Part shown: in pieces, positions 33,280-45,600 of the stretch
Layout: every line of letters begins with the position of its first letter
Numbering within the stretch: position 1 is the stretch's first letter
NCBI GenBank assembly: GCA_023213395.1
Contig: CM041465.1
Coordinates: 22,258,001 to 22,322,000, forward strand
From: Cycas panzhihuaensis
Taxonomy: Eukaryota > Cycadophyta
Reading direction: 5' to 3'
DNA: 64,000 bases
The notes under the pieces: model-generated
Told to the model about the DNA's origin: nothing
Seen by the model: the letters and a program-made list of their open reading frames with translations, nothing else
Databases searched by the model: none
Made by a program: the position numbers and the translations under genes

Positions 33280-34290
33280 TAAACTATGCCAACTAGAGGA
33301 ATCACATATCCCATCAGCTCAAACAGTAAAAGATATGGTGATATGTGACAGGTGAATTTAAAAAACCAAAAGCAGATGCTACTGAGAGTCTTATGGTATC
33401 TCTGATGAACTCAGATGCTGCTTTAGACACAATATTAAACTCACTCTCACCAGAAATCAGTCAACAATTTTTTGAAAAGGATGACTTAGCCACTGTCTAG
33501 AAAACTTGTAAGAAAAATATGACAAGGTTGATATACATCAAGTGGCTGTCCTAGAATAGTAATTATATAACCTAACTTTTGATGACTTTTCAAATGTTGA
33601 GGATTTTTTAACTAAAATTTAATCAATTAATAAAGATCTAGATAACTGCATCAAATCTAAAACTAAAGAAGGTGATGTTGAAAAAATAACTATGCATGTT
33701 AGAGACAACGACACACTCGTATGTCTTGCAGTAAACAAACTACCAATACACTTTAATCTCTTCAAAACTGCTAGACAACAAGCTAGCAACCCACCTATAA
33801 CATTTAATCAATTGACAAACCAACTGATTGAATATCAGACAATGTTAATACAAATAGGTGCATTAAAAGATCCTTCATAGGCTTTGTTTTATAAAACTAA
33901 GCCACAATTTAAAAACAAATAACAGAATAACAATTTTAATAATAATCCAAAATTTTAGAAACTTCATAGAGGTTCACCATCTAATTCACAAAACAATGTT
34001 AAATATTCTAGTCTAACTAAACACCAGAATACTTCTAATCAATTCTTTTCTAATAGGAACAACGTAACTTCTTCTCAGAACACTAGTTGTGCCTATTGTT
34101 ATAAAAGAGGCCATACTATTGATGTTCGTAGAAGTAGAATAGCTTCGGAAGCATGGAGAGCTTCCAAGGGATTACAAAATAAACCTCAATCCCATTTTCA
34201 ATCTCATTCTCAATTACGACCCCAAAATCATCAATCTCATAATCATTCTTTAGCAGCCATAACTTCTGCGTTTATTGCTCTTTCAAATCA
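33280..34290 (+). pseudogene. K3 gag
   Basis: A copia gag: LMVSLMNSDAALDTILNSL near 33392-33450, VCLAVNKLPIHFNLFKTARQ near 33721-33780 and TFNQLTNQLIEYQTMLIQIG near 33801-33860, then an Asn/Gln/Ser-rich linker and a CCHC knuckle CAYCYKRGHTIDV near 34089-34130 whose last Cys is lost. Stops are present (33541-33560, 33878). Confidence 0.75.
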
Positions 34291-35930
34291 ACCACCACAG
34301 TGGATCCTTGACTCTGGTGCATCCTATCACATGACTGGACACTAGAAAATTTAACCACTTATCAATCCGATACGAACTCTGAAGAAGAGATTTCTTTCGG
34401 AAGTGGTAATCAACTTAAAGTCAAAGGATCTATTGACGTTATTCTAAAAGATGGTTCAATAAAGGATATTTTTTACATACCTCGTTTGTTACTAAACCTA
34501 CTCTCAGTCTATCAAATTTGCTAGAAAGACCTTGTCGTCAAATTCTGGAAAAATAAATTTATCATAAAGGAACCATTGTACAAATTCATATGTATTGCTT
34601 CAGGACCTGTTGATCATAACACATGTCTCTATAGTTTAACCAGTCTTCAAAATAACAAATCAAAATCTTTTAGTGCCTTTATTGCCAAATCTGACTCAGT
34701 CAGCAAACTTTGGCATGCAAGATTTAGCCATACAAGTTATGAAAAACTATAATATTTAAAGAAGTATGAAATGGTTCATGGTTTACCACCTTTAAACACT
34801 GTTTATGATGTTTGTGAAGCCTGTGTGACACGTAAACAACACATGGATCCATTTCTAAATAAAACTCAATTTAGAGCAATTGCTCCACTTGAACTTGTCC
34901 ACTCTGATATATGTGGACCCTTTCATGTAACATTATACTCTGGTTCTCATTATTTTGTTACATTTATAGATGATTATTCAAGAAAATATTGGGTTCATAT
35001 ACTCAAAACATGTAGTTAAGTGTTTGACATTTTCATTGAATATAAAACATTAGTTGAAAATCAATCAAATTTAAGAATCAAAATATTTTGATCTGATAAT
35101 GCTAAGGAATATTTAAGTGGAAAATTTACTTCCTTTTACAAATCACATGGAATTTAGTTCCAATATTCTGTTGCTTACACACCTCAATAAAATGGTGTTA
35201 CTAAACGCAAAAATCGTACTCTAGTTAAGATGACTCATTGTATGTTACATGCAAAGAATCTAGATTTAAAATTATAGGCTGAAGTAATTAACTACTCTAA
35301 TTATTTATTAAATTATTTACCTAGTAAATATTTACAGAACGTTACTCCAGAACAAAAATGGTATAGAAGAAAACCATCTGTCAATTATTTACGAATCTTT
35401 GGCAGTATTGCGTGGGGACGTATCCCTCATAAAAAATGCAAAAAATTAGACAAAAAAAGTCAAAAATACATCTTCGTTGGCTACAACGAAGAGAGTAAAG
35501 CTTATAGACTCTTAGATCCAATCACGCATCATATTTTTATTTTGCGTGATATAATATTTGATGAAGAAGGATCTTTTTCAACATCTACTTATATAGAACT
35601 TCCTGTTGAAAATTTGTTAACCAACACTTATTTGGTTGACCCTTCTAATAAACAAGCTGATTTAGAAGTTATAGAACCCATTGAAATAGATCCTTCCCTT
35701 TAGACTAGTTCATCAAATCAACCTACATCTTCAGATACAGTTACTCACAAGCAACCTATTTAGGTAACTAAAATGCTTGCTAATGCTAGATCTGATGTAG
35801 GTAATCCTACCGATATCAGACACACATGTGCATAAAAACTACATGCTAATTTTACCTTAATAGTAAAAATAATAGACAACAATGATCCCAAAACATTCAA
35901 ACAAGCTAGAAACAATCATATATAGCAAGA
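34291..35930 (+). pseudogene. K3 protease and integrase
   Basis: Protease active site WILDSGASYHMTGH at 34301-34342, intact. The pre-integrase region includes LWHARFSHTSYEKL near 34709-34748. Integrase: C-x2-C type CEACVTRKQ near 34813, HSDICGPFH near 34900-34926, YFVTFIDDYSRKYWVHIL near 34951-35005, SDNAKEYL near 35090-35116 and YTPQxNGV near 35177-35200, with TAA for CAA. Later blocks include RIFGSIAWGR and KKSQKYIFVGYNEESKAYRL near 35455-35510. Few stops compared with K2. Confidence 0.82.
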
Positions 35931-37425
35931 TGCTATACAAACTGAATTTGATGCTTTAATTAAAAATTCAACCTGGGATCTTATTCCTCTCCCACCTAGG
36001 AAAAATGTCTTTGACTGTAAATGGGTCTATAGGACTAAATATAACTTAACAGGCGCAGTTGAAAAATATAAATCTCACCTTATTACTAAAGGATTTTCTC
36101 AAATAGATGGCAATGATTATAATGAAACCTTTGCCCCTTTTGCAAATATGAACACAATCAAGATAATTATTGCTCTTGGAGCCAAGTTTAGTTGGGAAAT
36201 CCACCAAATAGATGTTAAGAGTGCTTTCTTAAATGGTGATCTTAAAGAAGAGATCTATATGTCACAACCATCTGGATTTATTGAAAATCCTAATCTAGTT
36301 TGTAAACTTAAAAAATCCACGGTTTAAAACAAGCTTCCCGAGCTTGGTATACCAAAGTCAATGATTATTTAATTCACATTGGATACAATAGATGTATTAG
36401 TGATCCAAATCTTTATTTTAAATGTGAAAATGAAAATCTTACTATTCTAATCCTGTATGTTGATGATATTATCATTACTGGATCATCAATTCATAATATT
36501 CATCATCTCAAATCAACTTTAATGAACAAATTCGAAATAACTAATTTAGGTCTATTACATTACTTTCTTGGTTTACAAGTTTATCAAAATCATTCAAATA
36601 TAACAATATCTTAACCTAAGTATATTCTAGACTTAATTCAGTAGTTTAACATGGAAAATACTACACTTATTTCAAATCCTTTACAATTAGAAGTTAAGCT
36701 ATCTACTGATTGTCCAACTCTGTTATGTGATCCAAATCTATACAGACAACTCATTGGTAGCCTAATTTATCTTACTCACACTTGCCCTGATATTTCTTAT
36801 GCTGTTACTTTATGTTCTCGTTATATGCAACAACCACATGAATCTCATTGGAAAGCTGCTAAACGTATTTTACGTTGTCTAAAGTATACTATGTTTTATG
36901 GTTTAACTTATAATTTTTGTAATAAACCTCTCACATTAACTGGATATACTGATTGTGATTGGGCAAGTGATATAAATGATTGTAAATCTACTTCAGGTTA
37001 TGTATTTTTTTATAGATTCCTCACCTATTACTTGGTTTGGCAAAAAAATACAGGCACTAGTATTATCAACGACTGAAGCCAAATATCGAGCATTAGTTGA
37101 AGCTGGTAAAGAAACACTTTGGCTAAAATCTTTACTAAATGAAATTGGTCTATCTTTAAACTTTTTAATTAAAATTAAAGTTGATAATCAAGGTGCAATT
37201 ACTATAGTTACAAATCCAATTTCTCATTCTAGGACTAAGCATATTGAATTACATCAGCATTTTATTCATAATTTAGTTACTGATAATCTTGTTTGTTTGT
37301 CTTATTGTCCAATAGATTTACAGATTGCTGACATACTTACAAAGTCTCTAACTAAAGTTAAATTCTTAAACCTCATATATCTATTACAAATAAAAGAAGT
37401 CTCCATCAAAGGGGGATCACCGTGA
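35931..37425 (+). pseudogene. K3 reverse transcriptase and RNase H
   Basis: RT: FDCKWVYRTKYNLTGAVEKY near 36010-36070, VKSAFLNGDLKEEIYMSQPS near 36213-36272, a 1-bp frameshift near 36318, then the catalytic LYVDDIIITGS near 36451-36483 and LIGSLIYLTHTCPDISYAV near 36750-36806. RNase H: GYTDCDWASD near 36943-36972, a second frameshift near 37010, STTEAKYRALVEAGKETLW near 37067-37123, KVDNQGA near 37180 and RTKHIELHQHFIHN near 37234-37275. The frame ends at 37425, about 50 nt before the LTR. Confidence 0.83.
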
Positions 37426-37461
37426 TGAAGCTCTTCTTTTCTCTCTAGTATAAAAGTTTAC

Positions 37462-37473
37462 ATTAAAGGGAGA
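37462..37473 (+). other. polypurine tract of K3
   Basis: ATTAAAGGGAGA directly precedes the 3' LTR. A second purine run (AAAGGGGGATC, 37408-37418) lies 55 nt upstream. Confidence 0.75.
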
Positions 37474-37903
37474 TGTTAGATGATATAATGTAAACTTTAT
37501 ATTTCTTTATGTTATTATTTAGTCACATGTCTAATATGTAATTTAAGTGATTATAATATTTTAAACTTTAGTTTATTTTATTAATTTGTGGATAGTCATT
37601 GAAATGTAGAACTACATTCCAACGAACCTCCGTAGTATATATTCATCTCCTAGATTCATGGAGATGGTTCCAAGAATCTAGGAGGTTTGTCCAAATGCCT
37701 ATGTAAAGGCTAGTTTTGGGTGTTGGTGGTTTTGTATCATGGTTTTAATTCTTTATTAATAAATTAGATTTAGGAGGTGGTTTTTCTTCCCCAGAAGGGG
37801 TTTTCTACTTGTTAAAATAATGTGTACTTATGCAGTGTTATTTCCTATTATCACTTGCATATTTAGATACTATTAATGCTATATATGTGCCTCTTCTCTT
37901 ACA
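37474..37903 (+). repeat. 3' LTR of K3
   Basis: TGTTAGATGATATAATG to CTTCTCTTACA, 430 bp. Confidence 0.93.
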
Positions 37904-38165
37904 ATAGGAGAATAGTAGGATATGCAAAGGAAATGCTAATAGAAGGGGAGTGACGATACTCTAAAGAATCATCCCAATTGGGGGATGCCCAAATAAGAAG
38001 ACAAGGTCCCAAGAGGAATGGGAACAAGGGTCCCATGGGAGGAACCAAAAAGAATGAGAGGGCCACCCTGAGCCACCGTTCCACCCATGGTTAGGAGGAA
38101 CGAGAACAAGCTTAGGATGGTAGTTTAGGCTTATTTCGAAGCATAAAGAGAGAAAGAAATACACC
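37904..38165 (-). other. T3 region between antisense gene and lost pol
   Basis: It resumes T3 after K3 and aligns with 56320-56550 in T4 and, reversed, with 47335-47600 in T0. In those copies the integrase end follows at once; here homology stops near 38160. Confidence 0.65.
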
Positions 38166-38590
38166 TAGCCCACATAGGGGTAGGGATAGTCACACGTAGA
38201 ATCAAAGATAGGTGATAAAGGGTAGGCCTTATGAGGCTAGGACTACTAGTAAACTCACTGTAGTCAGAACCAGATGAGTGCAATGGATCTGACATGCGAT
38301 GGATCACATGGTAAGGTTATGTCTGAGTAGGAGTGGCTCTAGTCCTGGGTAAGGATATACAACGTGAAGAAGAAACACCTCTACGAGTGGCTCATCAATG
38401 TGGACACCTATGTAAGACCACTTGGGGAAGGTAAGAAGGTGAAAGAAGTGGCTGGTTCAGAACCAACGACTCTGGAGCTAATGTAGAATGAAGAGGAGCA
38501 AGAATATCTGATTGAGATATCTGCTTAGGTGCTCATGAAACTAGGGTGACACGTTGAGGAGGGGGTTCATAACCCTCACTATTTGACTCA
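38166..38590. other. sequence unique to T3 in place of RT-RNase H-integrase
   Basis: About 0.43 kb without a match to T0 or T4 where those elements have about 3.5 kb of pol. A broken frame on the - strand continues the protease-linker side (HPWVILSQIVRVMN...), and pieces such as KWSYIGVHIDEPLVEVF near 38360-38430 look coding-like, but I recognise no domain. Confidence 0.45.
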
Positions 38591-39420
38591 GAATCACCCA
38601 TGATGGCTATATAATATAATTACCTATACCAATAGGGGAAAACCTAATTAGGTTTGGCTCATGACATGGAATAGGGTCTGATTGATAAAAGTCGATCTCC
38701 TGAAATAAAGGTCTCACAGAAGGGGTGGCCTCCTCAGGATTTCTATCTTCATCATCAAAGATAGCATGGCAGGCTGGATGAGAGGTGTGAGATGACATAG
38801 GCTCATGGGCGACAACTTTAACTCATCCTTCATGGACAAATTTAAGTTGCCCCCAACGCATGGAGAAGATTGCTCTCATTTGGTCAAGCCATGGTCGACC
38901 CAACAAGAGGTTATACTCCACATCAATATCGAGTACAACAACTTCAATAGAAATGGTTTTCCCTCCTAAGGTGAGGGAAAGAGAGATTGTCCCTAAGGGG
39001 GACTTTTTAGTCCCATCATACCCTTGGCATTTCTAAGGGACAAACTCAAGAGTTACTATGCCTAGCTCCTTAAGCACATGTGCAAGCATAGCATTAACCG
39101 AGGAACCATTATCTATAATGGTCCTCTTTATGATAAAATTAGTAGTGTCAATGGAAATAATAAATGGGTAATGAAAAAGCTTCTCCCATTCACTAGGAGA
39201 TGGGAGATCACGTGGATCAAATGAGATGATAGGTGGTCCATAGGAGGTGGCACCTACCGCATGGATGGAAGCATCTTATTGGCCAAGAGCTTCAAGAAGA
39301 AGAGCGTATTGCTCATGGCAGCTTCTCAAGACACCCATCAAGGACATCCCTACAATGACGGTGTGGAGCTCATCAACGATAGAGAAGGGCTTCCCCTTCG
39401 TAGTAGGTTGGGGAAGCGCC
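38591..39420 (-). pseudogene. T3 protease and short linker
   Basis: Protease blocks on the - strand: FSIVDELHTVIVGM near 39355-39400, active site TIIDNGSSVNAM near 39092-39127 and EYNLLLGRPWLDQM near 38896-38935. The linker fragment 38607-38798 ends RFSPIGIGNYII, aligned with RFFPIGVGSYRY in T4, after which T3 departs from the full-length elements. D-N-G-S is again in the active site. Only a few stops, so the gag-protease part is better kept than that of T0. Confidence 0.78.
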
Positions 39421-41836
39421 CTTCAAAAATCGTAACAACCAGGGCATACGGGAATAGTCTTGGGAAGTGTAGGTGCTTCTAGGAGAGAAGTTTCTGAAAG
39501 AGGATCAAGGTGAGATATGGACGAAGAGGCACCAGTGGCCTCTTTAGGGGCTTGAGACTAAGTTAAGGCATATAGAGGTGTGGCCTCAAGAATTTGGATC
39601 ACCTTCTTTCCCTTATTCTCGGACCGTGAAGGTGAAGGGGTACGACGATTAGGGGAATGCAAGAACGAAGATAAATCCCTCGTACCCTTCCCTTTACCGT
39701 ATGAAGGGCGAGAATTTAGAGATCTTCCCCGGTTCCTATTGTTCTTTGGTTAAGCATTGCGATCACGCTCCCCGTGCTTGGGGAACGAATCCTTGTGGAC
39801 TGGTTGGTCTAGGTTGGGCCTTGAGGCCCATTTAGAAGATGAGTCACGTTGTGGGGCATCCCTAGGATGTTGAACCTGACAATGTATATTGTCATGGAAA
39901 CACTCCCCGTGAACAGAACACCACTTCTTCTTAAGCGAGGAGTCAGATTTCCTTGCTTAAGAGGATTGGGTGTTACCACCCTTAGGGGAAACGTCTTGAG
40001 AAGCTTATTGGATTTGTTTGTTGGAAGTGGTGTGATGAAGGAGCTTACAATTTAAGTTCCTTCATCGTATGTTCAAATGAATGTATAGCAGAAGTGAGTA
40101 GGTCTAGGGTCTTCTCGGTCGAATGAGAAGAAGACCTAATGGATTGTTGTGGTTTGGTGTCTTTGGTTTGGGGTGGCAACTCACATCATTATGAAGGCTT
40201 AAGGGGCTTCTTGAGTCTAGCTTGGATCTCAATAGCTTTAAGCACTAAGCACTTTGTGATGGCAGAATCACATGTGGTTGCCCCCATCTTAAGGACTTCG
40301 ACATGGACTTCAGGGTGAAGTGCATTAACGAAGAGGTCCCTCTTTAATTCCTCAGGCAAAGTAGCCTTAGTGGACTGGAGGAGGTCATGAAATTGCTACA
40401 CAAGGTCACGATTCATCTCATCATGGGCTTGTTTAAGTGAAAGGAGGGATTTTATTCCACTTTCAGATGGACAAGCCATGTCAAAATAGTTGATGAATTC
40501 ATCCATAAGTTGCTGGAACGAGAAAATGGAATGGGCAGGTAGGTGATAAACCATTTAAGGGCATTGCCTTATAGGGATCATGGAAATAATTTCATTAGTA
40601 TATGATCATATGCCCAGTAGTCTATGCATGCCATAGAAAAACTACAGATGTGCTCCGTTGGATCCTGTGATGAAGTTCCATCGAACTTACAAACTTCAGA
40701 AGGATTAGGCAACAAATTGGTTCTTAAAGCCTCAATAGATAATGGTGTTGATCTATAATCTATGAAGGGACGTGCCCTCGCCTGGACCATAGGGTCGGCA
40801 AATGATGTGGAAGGTAATGGGCAAGGAACATATGGAGGTGGTAGGCCCATCCCTCCTTGGAGAAATGTCCCCTACTAAGAAGGGGCTTGAGGATAAGTAC
40901 TTTGAAAGGAAGTTGGGTTTCCTTGCAAAGGTATAACGTAAGGAGCTACGTAGGATGGTGGAAATAGGGGGTGAGGGACTAGGTTCTGTCCATATGGGCC
41001 ACCTATGGGTGGTGCAATCCCATATGGATGTAAAAGGTCCACCCCATAGATCGAAATGTGGTTCCCTTTACCGTGCCCCCAAGGCTAAGATGTATAGCTT
41101 GGGGGTACATAAAAAGAATGACCACTAGGTTGGATTGGAGTGCACGTGGGAGCGGATCCCACATGACTAGTAGTAGGGGTGTTAGTAGGACCTTTAGGCC
41201 TACTAGGAAATACATATGCCACGTTAGAAAGTGGCATGTTGGCTTGACTAGGGAAAGGTATGCTAACCCCAATCTAGGAGAAAGACATACCGCGAGAGGG
41301 CCCCAAAGAGTTGGGACCATGATGAGGAATAGAAGGTGCAATGGACGTCTCTAAGGTAGATGTAAAGATTGAGCAGGACAGATGTGTAGGCATAAAGGGG
41401 TTGCTTGTTGTGGGAGGAGTAGATGCAGATGAATACAGTGGGGCAGGCACAGATGATGAAGGTGGTCAACCACGCAAGATGTCTTCAAACCATCTAAGAC
41501 ATGATTGAAGATGAGCAACATGAAAGCACTCGTTAAGAGCTTCGACCACATCTATAGGAGGAGTATCTACCTGATCCTAGGAGGTAGATGAGACCTTGAA
41601 TGAAGTGGAACCCTCAGGGTGCTCCTCATAAGAATCACCAACTGGGTGGTGAATCTCAAGAGAAGATGGGCCCTCCACTCCATGAGTAGAGGGATGGGCA
41701 TTGAGTGGGTGATGTTGATCACTCAGATAGTAAATAGGATCATCACCCTCTTCGGTTGACCCCAGAAAGGATGTGGGGAACTCATGAGCTTTTTAAGCAA
41801 AGGCATGATAAGCCCAATCTGAAGGGTATTCTTCCA
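39421..41836 (-). pseudogene. T3 gag
   Basis: The ATG at 41836 opens MEEYPSDWAYHAF, aligned with T4. Blocks follow: FEVVEAL-type segment near 41530-41570, a Ser/Thr/Pro-rich stretch (41000-41400), PPYVPCPLPSTSFADPMVQA near 40780-40845, the core SIEALRTNLLPNPSEVCKFD near 40690-40735, the helical gag part near 40300-40540, and the Cys/His motif WCSVHGECFHDN near 39895-39935. Stops are mainly TAG and TAA where T4 has glutamine codons. Confidence 0.78.
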
Positions 41837-42075
41837 TTGTCGAATCGAAATCTGATGATGAAAATAGACGATATACAGGGTCTTCTAACAAAGAAGGAAA
41901 ACCACGTAGGTAATGTGAGAAACGTCACATACAAAACTTGTCAATATGTGAGAAGAGAAAAAAGAACGTAAAGTATACATTGGGGGTTACGCAACAAAAT
42001 AGACAAGCGAAGAAAACCACTAAAATGTAGTAGTAACAATAAAAAGGGATAGGAACTAGCTCCCTTACTGGCAGG
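41837..42075 (-). other. 5' leader of T3
   Basis: It aligns with the T4 leader (63133-63372). The frame upstream of the gag ATG is open for about 25 codons (LLEDP block) in T3 and T4, but no upstream ATG is in frame. Confidence 0.6.
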
Positions 42076-42093
42076 TCTCGAGTATGGTCGCCA
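42076..42093 (-). other. primer binding site of T3
   Basis: On the - strand TGGCGACCATACTCGAGA, one base after the LTR end, matching T2 and T4 except for changes at its far end. Confidence 0.65.
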
Positions 42094-42094
42094 A

Positions 42095-44869
42095 TGGATG
42101 CGCGTTTATGGGATGGTTGATATGCTTAATAGGTATGATGGTGGTCAAAAGTTGATTTTGAAGGTGAGGATGAGTACCTATAAATAAAGGAAACACCACG
42201 TAGGGCATCCGTGCACCAGAGCGCGAGTTCAGGACCTGCGAATGGCACCCAACTACCTTATAGTAGCTTTTGGCCTAAAAGAGAAGACACATACAGGGGT
42301 AGCCTGGATGGTCTCAAGAGGAAGGTCCTCCTACCCTTGGATGGATGGAAGGGAAGAAGAGGAATCCTCAATGGGTTTTCCTATGACGAAGGAAAACAAA
42401 AGTGATAGGGTATAGGCAAAGGGCCTAAGATGAATATGAGTAGGCTTCCCTAGATTATTTGGTTTAGACAAATACGACTAGGGGAAAAAGTAAAAGGATG
42501 GACTAAAAGCAACTCTCCTTTCCTCTCTCTTTCACGCAATATGCAAAGGACAAGAGAAAGCAAAAGGAAGTACAAGCGCTCTGCATGCAAGTAAGGAAGT
42601 AAGCTAGATGAGATGCATCAATAGGTATTTTCGGGATGGATAGGAGAAAGGGGGAGGAATGTATTCCTACTATGCCTTTTCTTATAGAAAAGTAAATATG
42701 CAATGTTCTTATGCAAGAGATATAAGTATCTAATCAATTTCCCCTTTTACTGTCATGTGATTTATTGGATTAAGGTAATAGATTCTACACAAAGAAGCAA
42801 AAGGAGAAGAGGTGACAGGGAAGAGGGATGGAACGTACCCGGAAAACTTGGCGGTCGATGAAAGACCTCATTCATGCACAATGTATGCCCTCTTGCCAAT
42901 CGGTTAGTGTATGACCAAGGTTGATGCAGAAGATAGGGGCTTCCTTACCTTCCCCTTATAAGAGATAACTAGAATGGAAAAGATAAGAGAAACCAATGAA
43001 GGAGAAAAGGAGGGTAAAGTCTTCCCAGGAACCAAACATCTTTTCCCTTTGTGGATGTTGCTTCGAACCTACACACATAAGAGTTTCTCCCTTCTAAGAA
43101 GGGGCTATGAGAAGGCTATGTGTATGCAAATATATGTAGTGTGAATGATTAAAACATTATATTTAAATTAAAGTAACTACTACTACAAACAACTCAACTC
43201 TCCTCAAGCAAATCACACATATCAAGCAAGAAAAAGGGAAGGGGCAGCCTCAAGATGGTAAACCCTCTGCTAAAGTTCTCCACGCAGCCTTTAGGTACAG
43301 TAAGGTAAGGGTGTATGACAGTTTATTGACAACCAACAAACATGAGAGGGTATGGAGCAAGATGTTGGAGAGGTACTAAGGTAACATAGTCACTATAGAC
43401 AGCGATCCATCATGCAAGTCTCACCCAAGAACCTAAGGGATGCCTAGTGATGTTAGGGGCACGAAGGAGGCCCAAAAGAGGGGCGTGTAGGCCTAGAATC
43501 AACGTAGCAAGGGCTACACATGCTGATATCCAGTGCAGGCCAAGACTTCACCCTCTCCTAGCTAACCCAAGAAAAGCATGAAAGTAGGAGAAGAAAGACG
43601 GGAAGGGAGTTGCCCTTGGGAAGTAGGTCTTAGTGGGATGGATCCCACCTTACTTCCTTTGCCCAGCCTTTATAAGTCTTCTCCTAGTACTTTCTTGAGG
43701 AAAACTAGTGGAGAAATGGTGAAAATTTGAGAGTACAAAGCTAAACCCAAAGAAGGCAACCTTTACTACAGCCAAATAGGAAGAGAGCAAGAAAGTATAC
43801 TTGAAAATGAGTCTAATATGGAAGGAATGCATATAAACTTCTGAAAATAAGACCAAAAGTACCTGATAGGCTGAGTCTAGGGTGGATTTGCCCCTGCAAC
43901 CAATGAGAAAGAGGAATTTCTTTAGGGTTTGCAGGAGGTTTCCCTAAGGATGACTGTAGAAGACACTTGATGAGGCATATTTGGAGGAGAACCATGAAAA
44001 ACTTACTTGAAAGTGCTTGGAGGAGGGCCTCCCACCACGGAGAAGAGTCATCGTAGGTGGATCCTGAGCTAGAGCAGTTGGAAAAATAGGATTGCATATG
44101 TGCCTATAGAGGAGAAGAGGAAGGAGTAGAAACACAGTAGTAGAAAGTCAAGTTGGAGCACCAAGAGATCTAAAATGATGGTCTTTTTGGGTTTTATACC
44201 CATATCAACCCTAATCGAGTGTTTAGGGTGTGAATAGGGCTGCACTGGGTGAGTGGCCATGTGGCAATTTCATGAAAAAGGTGAGAATTTCCATGATAGA
44301 TATAAAAAATAAGTTGCAATAGTCACACCATGGTAAACTTTGCGGTACCGTGGTAAACTTTGTGGTACCACTTAGTTTACAGCAGTGCAGGATCAAAAAG
44401 CTAGAATGGTAATAAACTAGGTTCTAGGAGCCTTAAAAGAAGTATATCAGCCCTTAGGAGGGGCTATCCCTCTTATCCAGGTGGCTAGGGACAGTCTAGG
44501 AGGTATACAAACTAGAACTAATAGAGCATTAAGGTCTAAAGTTGCCAGAAATGTTGCGATAGAGGCACAGGGTCAAGGTAAGTGAGGCTTAAGGTGATGT
44601 GGAGGTAGTGCGGAGGGTCGTAAAGTGCCATGGGGATGCTTACCTTGCAGAAAGGTAGGTCCTATGGGTCATCATAGGCTTACAATATGACAAGCAACAT
44701 GGTCAAGCAAATGGATGTAAAGTGATCATACAAATGATGCAGTCAGTCATGCAATAAGGCAATACTTCTATCAACCTTTCCAAAGAAATAGTAAAAGTGA
44801 CAAGGGAGAAGCGTACCTATGCTTACCTGAGTTGACCTACCCATATCCATTCCCAGTAGCTAGGAAACA
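42095..44869 (-). repeat. 5' LTR of T3
   Basis: TGGATGC to GGAAACA, 2775 bp. It holds the 28-nt palindrome at 44353-44380, preceded by a 20-bp tandem duplication of its left half (44331-44350 and 44351-44370). Confidence 0.9.
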
Positions 44870-45600
44870 AGTGTCTAACATTATCCCCATTGCTAAAATG
44901 AATAGGACAATCTAGATATGTGTTGATTTTCATGACATCAACAATGCATGTCCTAAGGATAATTTTCCACTTCCTCAATCGTCAGTTTCTAAGTCATGTC
45001 TTTAATGGACAGCTTCTCTGGCTATAACCAAAATCAAATCTCTCCTGAAGACTGTCATAAGACAGCTTTCACCACTCTATGGGGTACTTTTGCCTATAAG
45101 GTGATACCTTTTAGACTAAAGAATACAGGTGCCACTTATCAAAGGGTGATGCAATTCATCTTTCATAATCTTATCAACAAATCCTTGGAGGTCTTCATGG
45201 ATTATATGATGGGTCTGTCATACATTAGAGCCCATCATCCTTCTAATTATGTGGGCAATCTTCATATGATGTCACGAATACCATGTAAGCCTCAACCCTC
45301 TTAAATGTGTATTTGTCGTGACGACTGGCAATCTCCTTGGTTTCCTTATGTTAAAACAAGGGATCTAAATTGACCCTATTAAAGTCAAGGCCATCCTTGA
45401 CATGCCACCTCCTAAAACCCAACAATAGATTAAGTCATTTTTAGGTAGGCTTGGATTCCTTAGGCATTTCTTAGCAAACTTTGCCATAAACGCCAAACCA
45501 CTTACTAGCCTATTAAAGAAGGGAGCCCCATTCGTTTAGTCTTCTAAGGCCCAACAAGCCTTCGAAGAACTTAAGGAATCCCTTGCTTCTGCCCCAACAT
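44870..45600 (+). pseudogene. T0 reverse transcriptase (after T3)
   Basis: It continues from 23683: SNIIPIAKMNRTI near 44876-44914, ICVDFHDINNACPKDNFPLP near 44917-44976, then after a frameshift VSLMDSFSGYNQNQISPEDC near 44990-45053, FTTLWGTFAYKVIPF near 45070-45114 and LEVFMDYMMG near 45187-45216. The catalytic pair is F-M-D-Y instead of F-M-D-D (T4), so this enzyme is dead. The thumb region near 45350-45500 includes the G-F-L-R-H-F-L block. Confidence 0.8.

Larger units (their letters stand above)
30397..37903 (+). mobile_element. Ty1/copia element K3, structurally complete
   Basis: This 7507-bp element has two 430-bp LTRs (30397-30826 and 37474-37903), an intact TGGTATCAGAGC primer site, gag, protease, integrase, RT, RNase H and a polypurine tract. 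The flanks TGGGAG and TAGGAG look like a target duplication with one mismatch; joined, they restore the T3/T4 alignment. It belongs to a different copia family from K1 and K2. It has an unusually long (about 2.4 kb) AT-rich leader before gag. Confidence 0.92.
23684..44869 (-). mobile_element. Tat-like gypsy element T3, gag-protease only, interrupted by K3
   Basis: On the - strand: 5' LTR 42095-44869, primer binding site, leader, gag, protease, about 0.43 kb of unrelated sequence, antisense gene region, extra RNase H, polypurine tract, 3' LTR 23684-25917. The target duplication is GGTGT (23679-23683) and AGTGT (44870-44874), one mismatch; joining the flanks restores the RT of T0. RT, RNase H and integrase are absent. 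K3 (30397-37903) is inserted in the 3' part. Confidence 0.9.
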
